64,000 nucleotides of DNA from positions 558,001-622,000 of the forward strand of contig NZ_WNKG01000002.1 in assembly GCF_010119245.1 (NCBI RefSeq), given 5' to 3'. Positions 43,897-52,909 of the stretch are shown in pieces. The translations under genes were made by a program, and so were the position numbers. The DNA comes from Cyclobacterium salsum (GTDB taxonomy: Bacteria > Bacteroidota > Bacteroidia > Cytophagales > Cyclobacteriaceae). Within the stretch, counting starts at the first letter, position 1. Each line of letters opens with the position of its first letter. A model generated the notes under the pieces. That model worked only from the letters and a program-made list of their open reading frames with translations. It did no database searches and was not told the DNA's origin.

Positions 43897-45366
43897 ATGA
43901 CCCATTTCCTAACCAAAAACGTAATTTCTTCATTTCTGCTAGCATTAGCCGGATTATCCATTGCATGTTCCGGTAATTCCCTAAAAGAAGGTAGTAATTC
44001 TAATGATGAGTTACCCAACATCGTCCTGATTTTTACGGATGACCAGGGTTACGGAGACTTGGGGGTTTTCGGTGCTCAGGGGTATCAAACTCCCCATTTA
44101 GATCAAATGGCCCGGGAGGGAACCCAGTTCACTAATTTTCATGTAGCAAATGCCGTTTGCTCGGCTTCCAGGGCTTCTATCCTGACCGGTTGTTATTCCA
44201 ATCGATTGGGGATTTTCGGAGCGCTTTCCCACCAGAGCGAGCACGGCCTAAACCCGAACGAAGAAACGATAGCCGAAATAGTAAAACCGCTGGGATATGC
44301 CACCGCCCTTTTCGGAAAGTGGCATCTTGGGCATAAGGATCCTTTTTTACCCACCCGGCAAGGTTTTGATGAATTTTTCGGCCTGCCCTACTCGAATGAT
44401 ATGTGGCCGTACCACCCGGAAAGACCTGATTTCTATCCCCCCCTTCCCTTGTACGAAAACGAAACGGTCATCGATACCCTTGAAGATCAAAGCCTGTTGA
44501 CCACCTGGTATACAGAAAAGGCGGTAGATTTTATCGAGCGAAAAAAGGAGCAGCCCTTTTTTCTTTACCTGGCTCACAGCATGCCCCATGTTCCCTTATT
44601 TGTATCCGGTAAATTCAAAGGTAAATCGGAGAATGGATTGTATGGAGATGTTATCATGGAAATAGACTGGTCAGTAGGGGAGGTAATAAAGGCCCTTAGG
44701 CAAAACGGATTGGAGGAAAACACCCTGGTTATTTTCACTTCGGATAATGGTCCCTGGCTTTCCTACGGCACCCACGCTGGCAGCACGGGAGGCTTGAAGG
44801 AAGGAAAGGGGACTTCCTGGGAAGGAGGGATACGGGTACCTACCCTTATGAAATGGCCCGGAAAAATACCTGCTGCCAAGGTGCAGGATCAGGCAGCCAT
44901 GAGCATCGATTTATTGCCAAGCATTGCCCATATTACCGGAGCGACCCTTCCCGAAAAACCCATTGACGGCAAAAATATTTGGCCCCTTATCACTCAGGAA
45001 GAAGGAGCAGTATCGCCTCAGAAAGCTTATTATATCTATTACAACCGAAACGAGCTGCAGGCAATGATCATGGGTAAATGGAAGCTCGTTTTTCCGCACC
45101 GTTACCGATCCCTCCCCGAAGGAAGTACGCTTCCTTCCGATGGGAGCCCCATAGCTTATGAGATGCTATCGTTGGAGGAAATGGCACTATATGATCTGTC
45201 TGAGGACAGGGAAGAACGAAACAATGTTCGGGAGCAATATCCTAATGTGGTGAAGGAAATGATGGCGTTGGGGGATCTTGCCCGGGAGGACATGGGAGAT
45301 GCCCTACAGGATATGCCCGGGAAAAACCTTCGGCCAGCGGGAGAACTATCCGAAAAAGGTGACTAA
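43897..45366 (+). CDS. Family S1 arylsulfatase lipoprotein
   Basis: 489 residues from the ATG at 43897, with a lipoprotein signal (GLSIACSGN, Cys24). Alkaline-phosphatase-superfamily sulfatase: metal ligands in IFTDDQGYGD; formylglycine site CSASR with Cys88, a C-x-A-x-R variant of the common C-x-P-x-R; GKWHLG; and DNGPW later on. It needs the maturase to convert Cys88. It removes sulfate esters from glycans in the periplasm or on the surface; the substrate is unknown. The TTG-initiated longer form is rejected. It stands between a receiver gene and glutamate dehydrogenase. Confidence 0.92.
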   Translation: MTHFLTKNVISSFLLALAGLSIACSGNSLKEGSNSNDELPNIVLIFTDDQGYGDLGVFGAQGYQTPHLDQMAREGTQFTNFHVANAVCSASRASILTGCYSNRLGIFGALSHQSEHGLNPNEETIAEIVKPLGYATALFGKWHLGHKDPFLPTRQGFDEFFGLPYSNDMWPYHPERPDFYPPLPLYENETVIDTLEDQSLLTTWYTEKAVDFIERKKEQPFFLYLAHSMPHVPLFVSGKFKGKSENGLYGDVIMEIDWSVGEVIKALRQNGLEENTLVIFTSDNGPWLSYGTHAGSTGGLKEGKGTSWEGGIRVPTLMKWPGKIPAAKVQDQAAMSIDLLPSIAHITGATLPEKPIDGKNIWPLITQEEGAVSPQKAYYIYYNRNELQAMIMGKWKLVFPHRYRSLPEGSTLPSDGSPIAYEMLSLEEMALYDLSEDREERNNVREQYPNVVKEMMALGDLAREDMGDALQDMPGKNLRPAGELSEKGD

Positions 45367-45450
45367 TCTAATCTGAAAGGTTGGTTTGAGCATTTTAGGC
45401 ATACCCCTTGCTGCTAGATATATTTTTAAGAACGTAAACTAATAAGATTT

Positions 45451-46869
45451 ATGAAAAATATGGAAGAGTACAGTTTGTTTGATGATGTATCCAAAGTGGT
45501 GGATCATGCCGCCAGTCATATGGACATCCATCCCGGACTTTTAGATCAGATCAAGCAGTGTAATAGCGTTTACAAATTTAATTTTCCTCTTAGAAATGGG
45601 GACGGTACCTATCAAGTAATTGAAGGTTTCCGGGTACAACATTCCCACCATAAATTACCCGTAAAAGGAGGGATACGTTTTAGTAGTTTTGTGAATGAAG
45701 AGGAAGTAAAAGGCCTGGCCGCATTGATGACCTACAAATGCGCCTTGGTAAACATTCCGTACGGCGGAGCAAAGGGCGGTGTTACCATCGATCCTACCAA
45801 ATACAATACCGACCAGCTGGAAAAGATTACCCGGAGGTATACTTCCGAATTGATCAAAAAGAAATTTATTGGTCCGGCCATCGATGTTCCGGCTCCTGAT
45901 TATGGAACCGGAAGTAGGGAAATGGCTTGGATAGTGGATACGTTTGAAGCCTTTAATCCGGATGTGATAAACGCAAAAGGCTGTGTCACAGGAAAACCGT
46001 TATCTCAACATGGAATTGAAGGTCGAACCGAAGCCACGGGAATGGGGGTTTTCATCGGAATACGTGAGGCCGTAAGTGTTAAAGAGGACATGGATGCCCT
46101 GGGCTTGACGGTTGGTTTGGCCGGAAAGAAAATTATTGTTCAGGGCTTGGGGAATGTAGGCTATTATTCGGCAAAATTTTTAGAAGAGGCAGGAGCCAAA
46201 ATCATAGGAATCGCCGAATACAATGGAGGCATCTGGAATGAAGAGGGAATTGATATTGAAGATATAAAAAGGTATCAGGTTGCCAACAAGGGATTTAAAG
46301 GGTACAGTAAAGGTACCTTTATGGAAGATACCATGTCGCTGCTGACTTACCCCTGCGACATCCTGATACCTGCTGCTCTGGAAAACCAGATTACACTAGA
46401 AAATGCAAATCAGATACAAGCAAAGATTATTGGCGAAGCAGCCAACGGGCCTGTGACGCAGGATGCTGATGTTATCCTTTTGGAAAAAGGAATCATGATC
46501 ATTCCGGACATGTATCTGAATGCAGGGGGGGTAACGGTTTCGTATTTTGAATGGCTTAAGAACCTTTCCAGGGTATCTTTCGGAAAACTGGAAAAACGAT
46601 ACGATATGAAAAAGTATGACATGCTGTTGGAAAGTATCGAAAAAGCTACTGGTGATACCTTTAGTGAAGCCCAAAAGGAAATAATTGTCCGGGGAGCGAG
46701 TGAGCGAGACCTTGTCAATTCAGGCCTGGAAGAAACAATGGTCACTGCTTACCACCACATGAACGGGGTGCGTAAAGAAAGGCAAATCAAGGATCTGAGA
46801 ACAGCGGGCTTTATTGTTGCGTTGGAAAGAATCGCCATCTCATATATGGATTTGGGAATATTCCCATAA
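45451..46869 (+). CDS. Glu/Leu/Phe/Val dehydrogenase (probable glutamate dehydrogenase)
   Basis: 472 residues. The N-terminal domain has KGGIRFSSFVNEEEVKGLAA and the catalytic region YKCALVNIPYGGAKGG; the Rossmann domain has IIVQGLGNVGYYSAKFL. It matches the hexameric family that interconverts glutamate and 2-oxoglutarate with NAD(P)H. Substrate choice (Glu against branched-chain amino acids) is not certain from motifs alone. It is 13 bp upstream of a flavin oxidase gene on the same strand; a functional link is unclear. Confidence 0.9.
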   Translation: MKNMEEYSLFDDVSKVVDHAASHMDIHPGLLDQIKQCNSVYKFNFPLRNGDGTYQVIEGFRVQHSHHKLPVKGGIRFSSFVNEEEVKGLAALMTYKCALVNIPYGGAKGGVTIDPTKYNTDQLEKITRRYTSELIKKKFIGPAIDVPAPDYGTGSREMAWIVDTFEAFNPDVINAKGCVTGKPLSQHGIEGRTEATGMGVFIGIREAVSVKEDMDALGLTVGLAGKKIIVQGLGNVGYYSAKFLEEAGAKIIGIAEYNGGIWNEEGIDIEDIKRYQVANKGFKGYSKGTFMEDTMSLLTYPCDILIPAALENQITLENANQIQAKIIGEAANGPVTQDADVILLEKGIMIIPDMYLNAGGVTVSYFEWLKNLSRVSFGKLEKRYDMKKYDMLLESIEKATGDTFSEAQKEIIVRGASERDLVNSGLEETMVTAYHHMNGVRKERQIKDLRTAGFIVALERIAISYMDLGIFP

Positions 46870-46882
46870 AGGATGCGCAAAA

Positions 46883-48238
46883 ATGAAGAAAAGGCAGTTT
46901 TTAAAAAAGTCCTCAATAATAATCGGAACCAACCTTATGTTACCTATGGTGGGCTGTGAAACAGGAACTCAAGTACAATCGGGACCGGAAAGGGTTAACT
47001 GGGCAGGAAATCTTCGTTACAGTACCCGTAACCTGAATACACCTGCTGATAGAAATTCACTCCGGCAAATCATTAAAAAGACAAAGCAGGTGAAGGTTTT
47101 AGGAACCACCCATTCCTTTAACAGCATTGCCGATAGTACTCATCATCAGGTTTCTCTAAAAGAGTTGGATCCGGATATCCAGCTGGATACCGCACAGCGA
47201 ACGGTTACCGTTAGTGGTGGCGTACAATATGGTGTGTTGGCAAGAAAACTCCATGAACAGGGTTTTTCCCTACACAATTTAGCCTCCCTTCCTCATATTT
47301 CGGTGGCCGGTGCTTGCGCAACGGCTACTCATGGGTCGGGTGATAGCAATGGAAACCTGGCTACCGCCGTTACTGCTATGGAAATGATGAAGGCAGATGG
47401 AGAAATACTTGTCCTCAGCGAAGTCCAAAATCCGGAAGCATTTCAGGCTGCTGTAGTACATTTAGGTGCTTTGGGGATCGTAACAAGGATTACCCTGAGC
47501 ATACAGCCCACCTTCCAGGTGAGGCAGTATGTGTATGAAAACCTGTCGCTGGAGCAATTGGGTGCAAATTTCGATTCGGTCTTTTCTTCGGGTTATAGTG
47601 TGAGCCTGTTTACCGATTGGCAGTCAAAACGGTTTAATCAACTGTGGATTAAACGACGAGATGCAGACGAGATGCCAGCAGAGATTTTTGGAGCAAGTGC
47701 TGCGACTACGCATTTGCACCCAATTAAGGAGATTTCAGCAGTGAATTGTACGGAGCAAATGGGCATCCCCGGTCCCTGGCACGAACGTCTTCCCCACTTC
47801 AAAATGGACTTTACACCGAGTAGTGGAGAAGAACTTCAATCAGAATACTTCGTTCCAAGGGAACATGCAGTAGAGGCTCTCACCGCCATTTTTTCGTTGG
47901 GAGAAGCCATTTTTCCTCATTTGTTGATATCGGAAATCCGCTCCATCCGGAAGGACTCCTTATGGCTAAGTCCTGCTTATGAGCGGGAAAGTATTGCCAT
48001 CCACTTTACCTGGAAGCGGGATTGGGAAAACGTGCAGAAATTGCTTCCTTCAATTGAAAACAAGTTAAGGCCTTTTGGTGTGAGACCTCACTGGGGAAAA
48101 CTGTTTACCCTTGAGCCAGCCTACCTTCAGGATCAGTACGAGCGCTTGGAAGATTTTACGGATCTGATGAAAAAATTGGATCCCGAGGAGAAATTTGTCA
48201 ATGATTTTCTGAAGGAGAATTTACTGGATAAAGGATAA
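46883..48238 (+). CDS. FAD-dependent sugar-lactone/alditol oxidase, exported
   Basis: 451 residues from the ATG at 46883, with a signal-like N terminus (MKKRQFLKKSSIIIGTNLML, then VGCETG, possibly a lipobox). The N-terminal FAD_binding_4 domain carries GTTHSFNSIADST and AGACATATHGSG. The C-terminal ALO (D-arabinono-1,4-lactone oxidase) domain ends with RPHWGKLF, a family mark. It oxidises alditols or aldonolactones, perhaps passing electrons to quinone or oxygen. An in-frame TTG at 46814 overlaps the dehydrogenase gene and is rejected. Confidence 0.88.
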   Translation: MKKRQFLKKSSIIIGTNLMLPMVGCETGTQVQSGPERVNWAGNLRYSTRNLNTPADRNSLRQIIKKTKQVKVLGTTHSFNSIADSTHHQVSLKELDPDIQLDTAQRTVTVSGGVQYGVLARKLHEQGFSLHNLASLPHISVAGACATATHGSGDSNGNLATAVTAMEMMKADGEILVLSEVQNPEAFQAAVVHLGALGIVTRITLSIQPTFQVRQYVYENLSLEQLGANFDSVFSSGYSVSLFTDWQSKRFNQLWIKRRDADEMPAEIFGASAATTHLHPIKEISAVNCTEQMGIPGPWHERLPHFKMDFTPSSGEELQSEYFVPREHAVEALTAIFSLGEAIFPHLLISEIRSIRKDSLWLSPAYERESIAIHFTWKRDWENVQKLLPSIENKLRPFGVRPHWGKLFTLEPAYLQDQYERLEDFTDLMKKLDPEEKFVNDFLKENLLDKG

Positions 48239-48276
48239 AAAAAGGGCTTTTTGATCATCAAAAAGCCCTTTTTTTG
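48237..48276. terminator. Bidirectional terminator between convergent genes
   Basis: Near-perfect 15-bp inverted repeat AAAGGGCTTTTTGAT/ATCAAAAAGCCCTTT with A and T runs on both sides. Confidence 0.88.
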
Positions 48277-49143
48277 TTATTCCGAAGTCTTAAGAAGTTC
48301 CAAGACTTCTTCCAGTTTGGCGGGATCGTCTTTGTAAGGGGATAGATCAAAAATGGCAACCTTTCTAAAGTCAATGGGGTGGCTTTCGCTTTGAAGGGAA
48401 ATAAAGCCCTCAGAAATCAATTGTCCGTCCTTTTTGATATCGGGGTTGTGGTTACTTACATTTCCTCCACCCATTTGGGGTTGGTGATAACTGAGGACGG
48501 TGTCTCCCTCTATAATGTGGTGAATGATCGAGTCACCTAAAACCAGAAAATCTGCCGTAACCCATTGTTCTCCGTGATAGGTCTTGGATGCTGAGTTGAT
48601 ACAGTGGGGAGTAAAGAGTTCGTTATCCATCACTACGTTTGTACCCGGAGTGCAAAGGTTACTGGTAGTTCTTGGATTTTCACCATCTCCTCCGAGCAGT
48701 TGTCCCTCAATGGAAATGGGGAAATCCTGGTCTCTGGTCATGGTTTCCGGGTCCTGGCCGTGAAGCATCACCCCTGAATTTCGCAGTGCCCATCCTTCCC
48801 CTTCCGGAGCCTGTTCGCCTACAAAACGGTATTCTACCCGATATAGGTAATGTGAAAAGGATTCGTCATAGAAGATGTGCCCATATTGCCGATCAAAAGC
48901 TTCGTACCCGTCGTAGCGAACCTTTAGTAAACCGTCCTCTACCCGAAAAGTATTTTCATAGTTTTCGTCCAGTTCGTGCTTGGAGATCTTAATTCGCCAG
49001 TTTTCAAGGTCTTCCCCGTTAAAAAGCGAGCGCCATCCGGATTTTACATCTATTGTTTCTGTTTCGGTACCTTTGGAACAAGCTATCAGCGTCAGGCAGG
49101 CTAATAGAAATGTAACTACTTGGGTAGGATAGAATTTTTTCAT
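48277..49143 (-). CDS. DUF1080 (3-keto-disaccharide hydrolase-like) lipoprotein
   Basis: 288 residues with a lipoprotein signal (LTLIACSKG, Cys22). The concanavalin-like DUF1080 fold opens with GWRSLFNGEDLENWRIK and contains NSGVMLHGQDPETM and CHQ-free core strands up to ESHPIDFRKVAIFDL. Members cleave 3-keto-glycosides or bind polysaccharide after oxidation by Gfo/Idh/MocA-type enzymes, and a Gfo/Idh/MocA gene lies across the divergent promoter at 50427. That makes a shared oxidise-then-cleave route a fair inference. Confidence 0.88.
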   Translation of the reverse strand: MKKFYPTQVVTFLLACLTLIACSKGTETETIDVKSGWRSLFNGEDLENWRIKISKHELDENYENTFRVEDGLLKVRYDGYEAFDRQYGHIFYDESFSHYLYRVEYRFVGEQAPEGEGWALRNSGVMLHGQDPETMTRDQDFPISIEGQLLGGDGENPRTTSNLCTPGTNVVMDNELFTPHCINSASKTYHGEQWVTADFLVLGDSIIHHIIEGDTVLSYHQPQMGGGNVSNHNPDIKKDGQLISEGFISLQSESHPIDFRKVAIFDLSPYKDDPAKLEEVLELLKTSE

Positions 49144-49167
49144 CGTTTTTATCTAAAATAAGGCTTT

Positions 49168-50253
49168 TTATAAGCTGGGTTTTACCTGCAATTTAAGAAT
49201 TTTTACTTCATTTGACCCTCCTTTTAGGTACGAAGGGTTAAGAATGGCATAAAAAGGACTTTCAATGCCCTCAAAGTTAAGTAGAAATAGGAGTTCAGCG
49301 GGCAGAGATATAGGAGTAGACCACCCTTTATCAGGGATAAACCATTTAAGTTGTTGTCCTGGAAGGGAAGTGGGGGTACGCTTGGGATCTTGAAGCAGGC
49401 CTTCCAAATAACTGACGGCAAACCCATTGTCCATAGCGAACAGACCGGTAATCTCTCCTTCAGCGAGCACCGATCCGTCGTTTCCAAGAGGGATGGATTG
49501 CCCTTTTATTTGCACGAAATCTGGGGTTTCCAGAGAAATACTCGCTTGCCAGCTTCCTTCATTGGCCAAATCATAGCGGTGTACTAGTGGCTCTTTGTTA
49601 AAGGCAAAGTACAACTGATTATCCCTCACGCTTATCAACGGGGTCGGTTGTTCAAAATGAAGGTCCTCCTGGTATTTACTTTCCGGAGAGAGTTGCAAAA
49701 AGGGGGCGATTTCACCGGTGTTCATGTTTACTTTTTCCAACAAGTGATTGTCCCGGAAGTAGCCTTTGTCATAGGGGCTTTTGTTATCTCTTCCCGGGTA
49801 AAAAAGTAACAGGGCATCCTGCCATTTGGCCATGATCTGTACGTTTCGCTTCAAGTCCATGGCACCATTGGGAAAGGGCATGAACATTTTTTCTTTCAGT
49901 TGAAGGTTTTGGTCCAGCAAGCCTATTTCTCCCTTAATGGAATGCGCCAACACCTCGCCGTCAGGCAAGATCTTCAATCCATTGACATAAAATAATCCAT
50001 TTTTACCCTCAGCCGGAAGGGAATTGCTGACCAAAATGGAGCCGGTACTGTCGAAGGCAAGGTAATTTCCGGACCGGTAATTATAGATGATGCCACGGTT
50101 TCCTTCATAATCTGCCGCATGCACTTCCCCCTCAAAAGGAATAGACAAGGTATCCAAAACGATTACTTCGTACCGGTCATGCTGTTGGGGCCCACAAGAA
50201 CTGATTAAAAGGGCAGCAAACAAGGCTGGAAGGAGCGAATAGGTTGATTTCAT
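49168..50253 (-). CDS. DUF4221-like lipoprotein
   Basis: 361 residues from the ATG at 50253, lipoprotein signal ending LLISSCGPQ. The rest is a probable beta-propeller, with short repeated strands (LAFDSTGSIL, YVNGLKILPDGEVLA, DLANEG). The pattern resembles Bacteroidota DUF4221 proteins of unknown role. It is the upstream partner of the DUF1080 gene (24 bp gap) on the minus strand and divergent from the oxidoreductase operon at 50427. No catalytic residues are evident. Confidence 0.62.
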   Translation of the reverse strand: MKSTYSLLPALFAALLISSCGPQQHDRYEVIVLDTLSIPFEGEVHAADYEGNRGIIYNYRSGNYLAFDSTGSILVSNSLPAEGKNGLFYVNGLKILPDGEVLAHSIKGEIGLLDQNLQLKEKMFMPFPNGAMDLKRNVQIMAKWQDALLLFYPGRDNKSPYDKGYFRDNHLLEKVNMNTGEIAPFLQLSPESKYQEDLHFEQPTPLISVRDNQLYFAFNKEPLVHRYDLANEGSWQASISLETPDFVQIKGQSIPLGNDGSVLAEGEITGLFAMDNGFAVSYLEGLLQDPKRTPTSLPGQQLKWFIPDKGWSTPISLPAELLFLLNFEGIESPFYAILNPSYLKGGSNEVKILKLQVKPSL

Positions 50254-50426
50254 GTCGAAAGTTAAGGGCATTTTTTAGCCTTTTCAAACATTTTAAGGAA
50301 AGTAATTTTTGGTTTTTTAATGAAATTCTCTGCATTTCGTTTATCTTCAAGGCTGCTTTCCGATACGCTGATGTAGTCGAATCGGTGTCCAATAGAAAAT
50401 CGCAAACAAAATAACCATTCAATAAT

Positions 50427-51839
50427 ATGAACGATAAACGTAGACAATTTATCAAATCCGGACTGGTAGGTGCAGCCGGTATTTCCATTTTGCCCTCTTT
50501 TGTATTCGGCAAACCGCTGGGCCATATAGCCCCCAGTGAAAAGGTTAACCTGGCCTGTTGCGGAATCGGCCATCGGGGAGGGAGTATTACCAAATCACTT
50601 CACGAGACCGGCCTGGCCAATATTGTGGCGCTTTGCGATGTGGATATGGGAGCACCACATACCGAAGAAGTCATGAAAATGTTTCCCAACGTGCCCCGAT
50701 TCAAAGATTTCAGGGAAATGTTTGACAAGATGGGGAAGGATATCGAAGCGGTCAGCGTAGGCACGCCGGATTTTTCTCACTTTCCCATTACCATGCTGGC
50801 CATGTCGCTCGGCAAGCACGTGTACGTAGAAAAGCCAATGGCCCGAACTTTTCAGGAGGTGCAGTTGATGATGGACGGTGCCAAAAAATACAAGGTGGCT
50901 ACCCAAATGGGAAATCAGGGGCATTCGGAAGCCAATTATTTCCAATTTAAGGCCTGGAAAGAAGCCGGAATTATCAAAGACGTGACCAACATGACGGCCC
51001 ATATGAATGGGCGTAGAAGGTGGCATGGATGGGATACCAATATCATCTCCTTCCCGGAAAAGCAACCCATGCCCGACACCCTGGACTGGGATACCTGGCA
51101 CACCACCGCTCACGAGCATGCCTATAACGAAGACCTGGTAAACGGGCAATGGCGCTGCTGGTACGATTTCGGCATGGGTGCATTGGGTGATTGGGGCGCA
51201 CACATCATGGATACGGCCCATGAATTCCTGGAGTTAGGGCTTCCGGAAGAAATCATTCCTACCCGATTGGATGGTCACAACACCTTCTTCTTCCCCATGG
51301 AAACCACCCTTGAATTTAAATTCCCCAAAAGAGCTGACATGCCGGCCATGACCATTACCTGGTACGATGGACAGAAAAACATTCCACCGGTACCGGAGGG
51401 ATATGGGGTATCCGAATTGGATCCCAATATTCCACCGCCAAGTGACGGGCAACTGCAGCCAGCGAAGCTCAACCCTGGTAAAATCATTTATGGAAAAGAC
51501 CTGACCTTTAAAGGAGGTTCGCATGGCAGTACGCTATCCATTATACCGGAAGAAAAGGCCAAAGACATGGCTTCCCAGCTCCCCGAAGTCATGGAAAGCC
51601 CTTCCAATCACTTTGCCAATTTCCTCAAAGCCTGCAAAGGGGAGGAAAAATGCCGTTCTTCCTTTGATATCGCCGGACCGTTGAGCCAGGTATTTACCCT
51701 GGGAGTTCTTTCCCAACGACTCAAGGCCCATTTGAAATTTGACCGGGAGTCCAAACAAATTACCAACCACGCACTGGCCAATCAATTGCTGGCAGGCGTT
51801 CCGCCAAGAAAAGGCTGGGAGGAATATTACAAGCTTTAA
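50427..51839 (+). CDS. Gfo/Idh/MocA family oxidoreductase, Tat-exported
   Basis: 470 residues. Twin-arginine signal KRRQFIKSGLVGAAGISI; NAD(P)-binding Rossmann domain opening LACCGIGHRGGSI; the conserved YVEKPMA; and a C-terminal alpha/beta domain with GMGALGDWGAHIMDTAHEFL. The Tat signal plus this family marks periplasmic glycoside or sugar oxidoreductases that travel with bound cofactor. It is first gene of an operon with a propeller glycosidase (11 bp) and a sulfatase (6 bp), and divergent from a DUF1080 gene that may use its 3-keto product. Confidence 0.93.
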   Translation: MNDKRRQFIKSGLVGAAGISILPSFVFGKPLGHIAPSEKVNLACCGIGHRGGSITKSLHETGLANIVALCDVDMGAPHTEEVMKMFPNVPRFKDFREMFDKMGKDIEAVSVGTPDFSHFPITMLAMSLGKHVYVEKPMARTFQEVQLMMDGAKKYKVATQMGNQGHSEANYFQFKAWKEAGIIKDVTNMTAHMNGRRRWHGWDTNIISFPEKQPMPDTLDWDTWHTTAHEHAYNEDLVNGQWRCWYDFGMGALGDWGAHIMDTAHEFLELGLPEEIIPTRLDGHNTFFFPMETTLEFKFPKRADMPAMTITWYDGQKNIPPVPEGYGVSELDPNIPPPSDGQLQPAKLNPGKIIYGKDLTFKGGSHGSTLSIIPEEKAKDMASQLPEVMESPSNHFANFLKACKGEEKCRSSFDIAGPLSQVFTLGVLSQRLKAHLKFDRESKQITNHALANQLLAGVPPRKGWEEYYKL

Positions 51840-51850
51840 AAGGCTTGTAC

Positions 51851-52903
51851 ATGAATCGTTTTCAGCAATTTCTGCTGGTCACGCTATGCTGCTGGGGAGG
51901 GTTTTGCTGCAAGCCTTCCCCCCAGCTACCCGTGGAGGTTGCTGTCGAACGCATGCAGGAAGTTTACGAGCGGATTAAAACTCCCTATAAGTACGGTGTG
52001 GTGTTTCAGCACAGCGATACTTCCAAACTAGTGGACAGCCCTACGATCTTCCGGCACGAAGGCCATTGGTACATGACTTACATCGTCTTTGATGGAAAGG
52101 GGTATGAAACCTGGTTGGCCAAAAGCAGCAATCTATTGGATTGGCAAGAGTTGGGCAGGCTGCTCTCGTTTACGCAGGACTCCTGGGATGCCAATCAAAA
52201 GGCTGGCTACCTGGCGCTCGTCGATACCGATTGGGGTGCCGGAAACGAGGTAGGGACGCATGCAGGCAAGTACTGGATGTCTTACCTGGGAGGAGCCACG
52301 GAAGGGTATGAAGCAGGTACCCTTGGGGTTGGAATGGCGAATTCGGAACACCTGAATATGGCCGAAGAATGGGAGCGGATCGCTGCCCCGGTTTTGCTGC
52401 CTGGGGATTCCTCCGCGCGCTGGTTTGAAACGGATAAAATTTACAAGTCCCACATAATCCGCGATGAAGATCTACTTACTGGTTACCCTTTTGTCATGTA
52501 TTACAATGCCAAAGGGGATACCGCTACCTACGAAAGTATCGGTATGGCGGGTTCGGAAGACATGGTAAACTGGACCCGGATAGGCGAAGAGCCCGTCATC
52601 ACCCGAGGAGAGGGTATTTGCGGAGATGCACAGGTAGTTAAGATAGACGACGTGTATGTGATGTTTTACTTTGGTGCTTTCTGGAAACCCGGGGCTTTTG
52701 AGCGCTTTGCCTGCTCCTACGATCTGGTCCACTGGACGGATTGGGAAGGGGAGGACCTGGTGGCGCCCTCAGAGCCTTACGACTCCCAGTATGCCCATAA
52801 GCCCTGGGTCATTCGTTGGGAGGGAGTTACCTATCATTTTTACAATGCAGTCGGAGACCAGGGCCGGGTGATTGCACTCGCCACCTCCGTTCCTTTAAAT
52901 TGA
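51851..52903 (+). CDS. Five-bladed beta-propeller glycosidase-like protein (GH43/GH117-like)
   Basis: 350 residues from the ATG at 51851, with a signal or lipoprotein-type N terminus (LLVTLCCWGGFCCKPSP). The mature part is a propeller with SPTIFRHEGHWYMTYIVFD, HIIRDEDLLTGYPFVMYYNA and GDAQVVKIDDVYVMFYFGA, the alternating Asp/Glu-containing blade starts of clan GH-F and related enzymes. Catalytic acids cannot be fixed without structure comparison. Co-operonic with a sulfatase, so it probably acts on a sulfated glycan. Confidence 0.8.
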   Translation: MNRFQQFLLVTLCCWGGFCCKPSPQLPVEVAVERMQEVYERIKTPYKYGVVFQHSDTSKLVDSPTIFRHEGHWYMTYIVFDGKGYETWLAKSSNLLDWQELGRLLSFTQDSWDANQKAGYLALVDTDWGAGNEVGTHAGKYWMSYLGGATEGYEAGTLGVGMANSEHLNMAEEWERIAAPVLLPGDSSARWFETDKIYKSHIIRDEDLLTGYPFVMYYNAKGDTATYESIGMAGSEDMVNWTRIGEEPVITRGEGICGDAQVVKIDDVYVMFYFGAFWKPGAFERFACSYDLVHWTDWEGEDLVAPSEPYDSQYAHKPWVIRWEGVTYHFYNAVGDQGRVIALATSVPLN

Positions 52904-52909
52904 AAAAGC

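Noticed and set aside
50595-51221. 208-codon minus-strand frame within the Gfo/Idh/MocA gene
   Set aside because: Antisense shadow; His-rich only because it mirrors the other strand.
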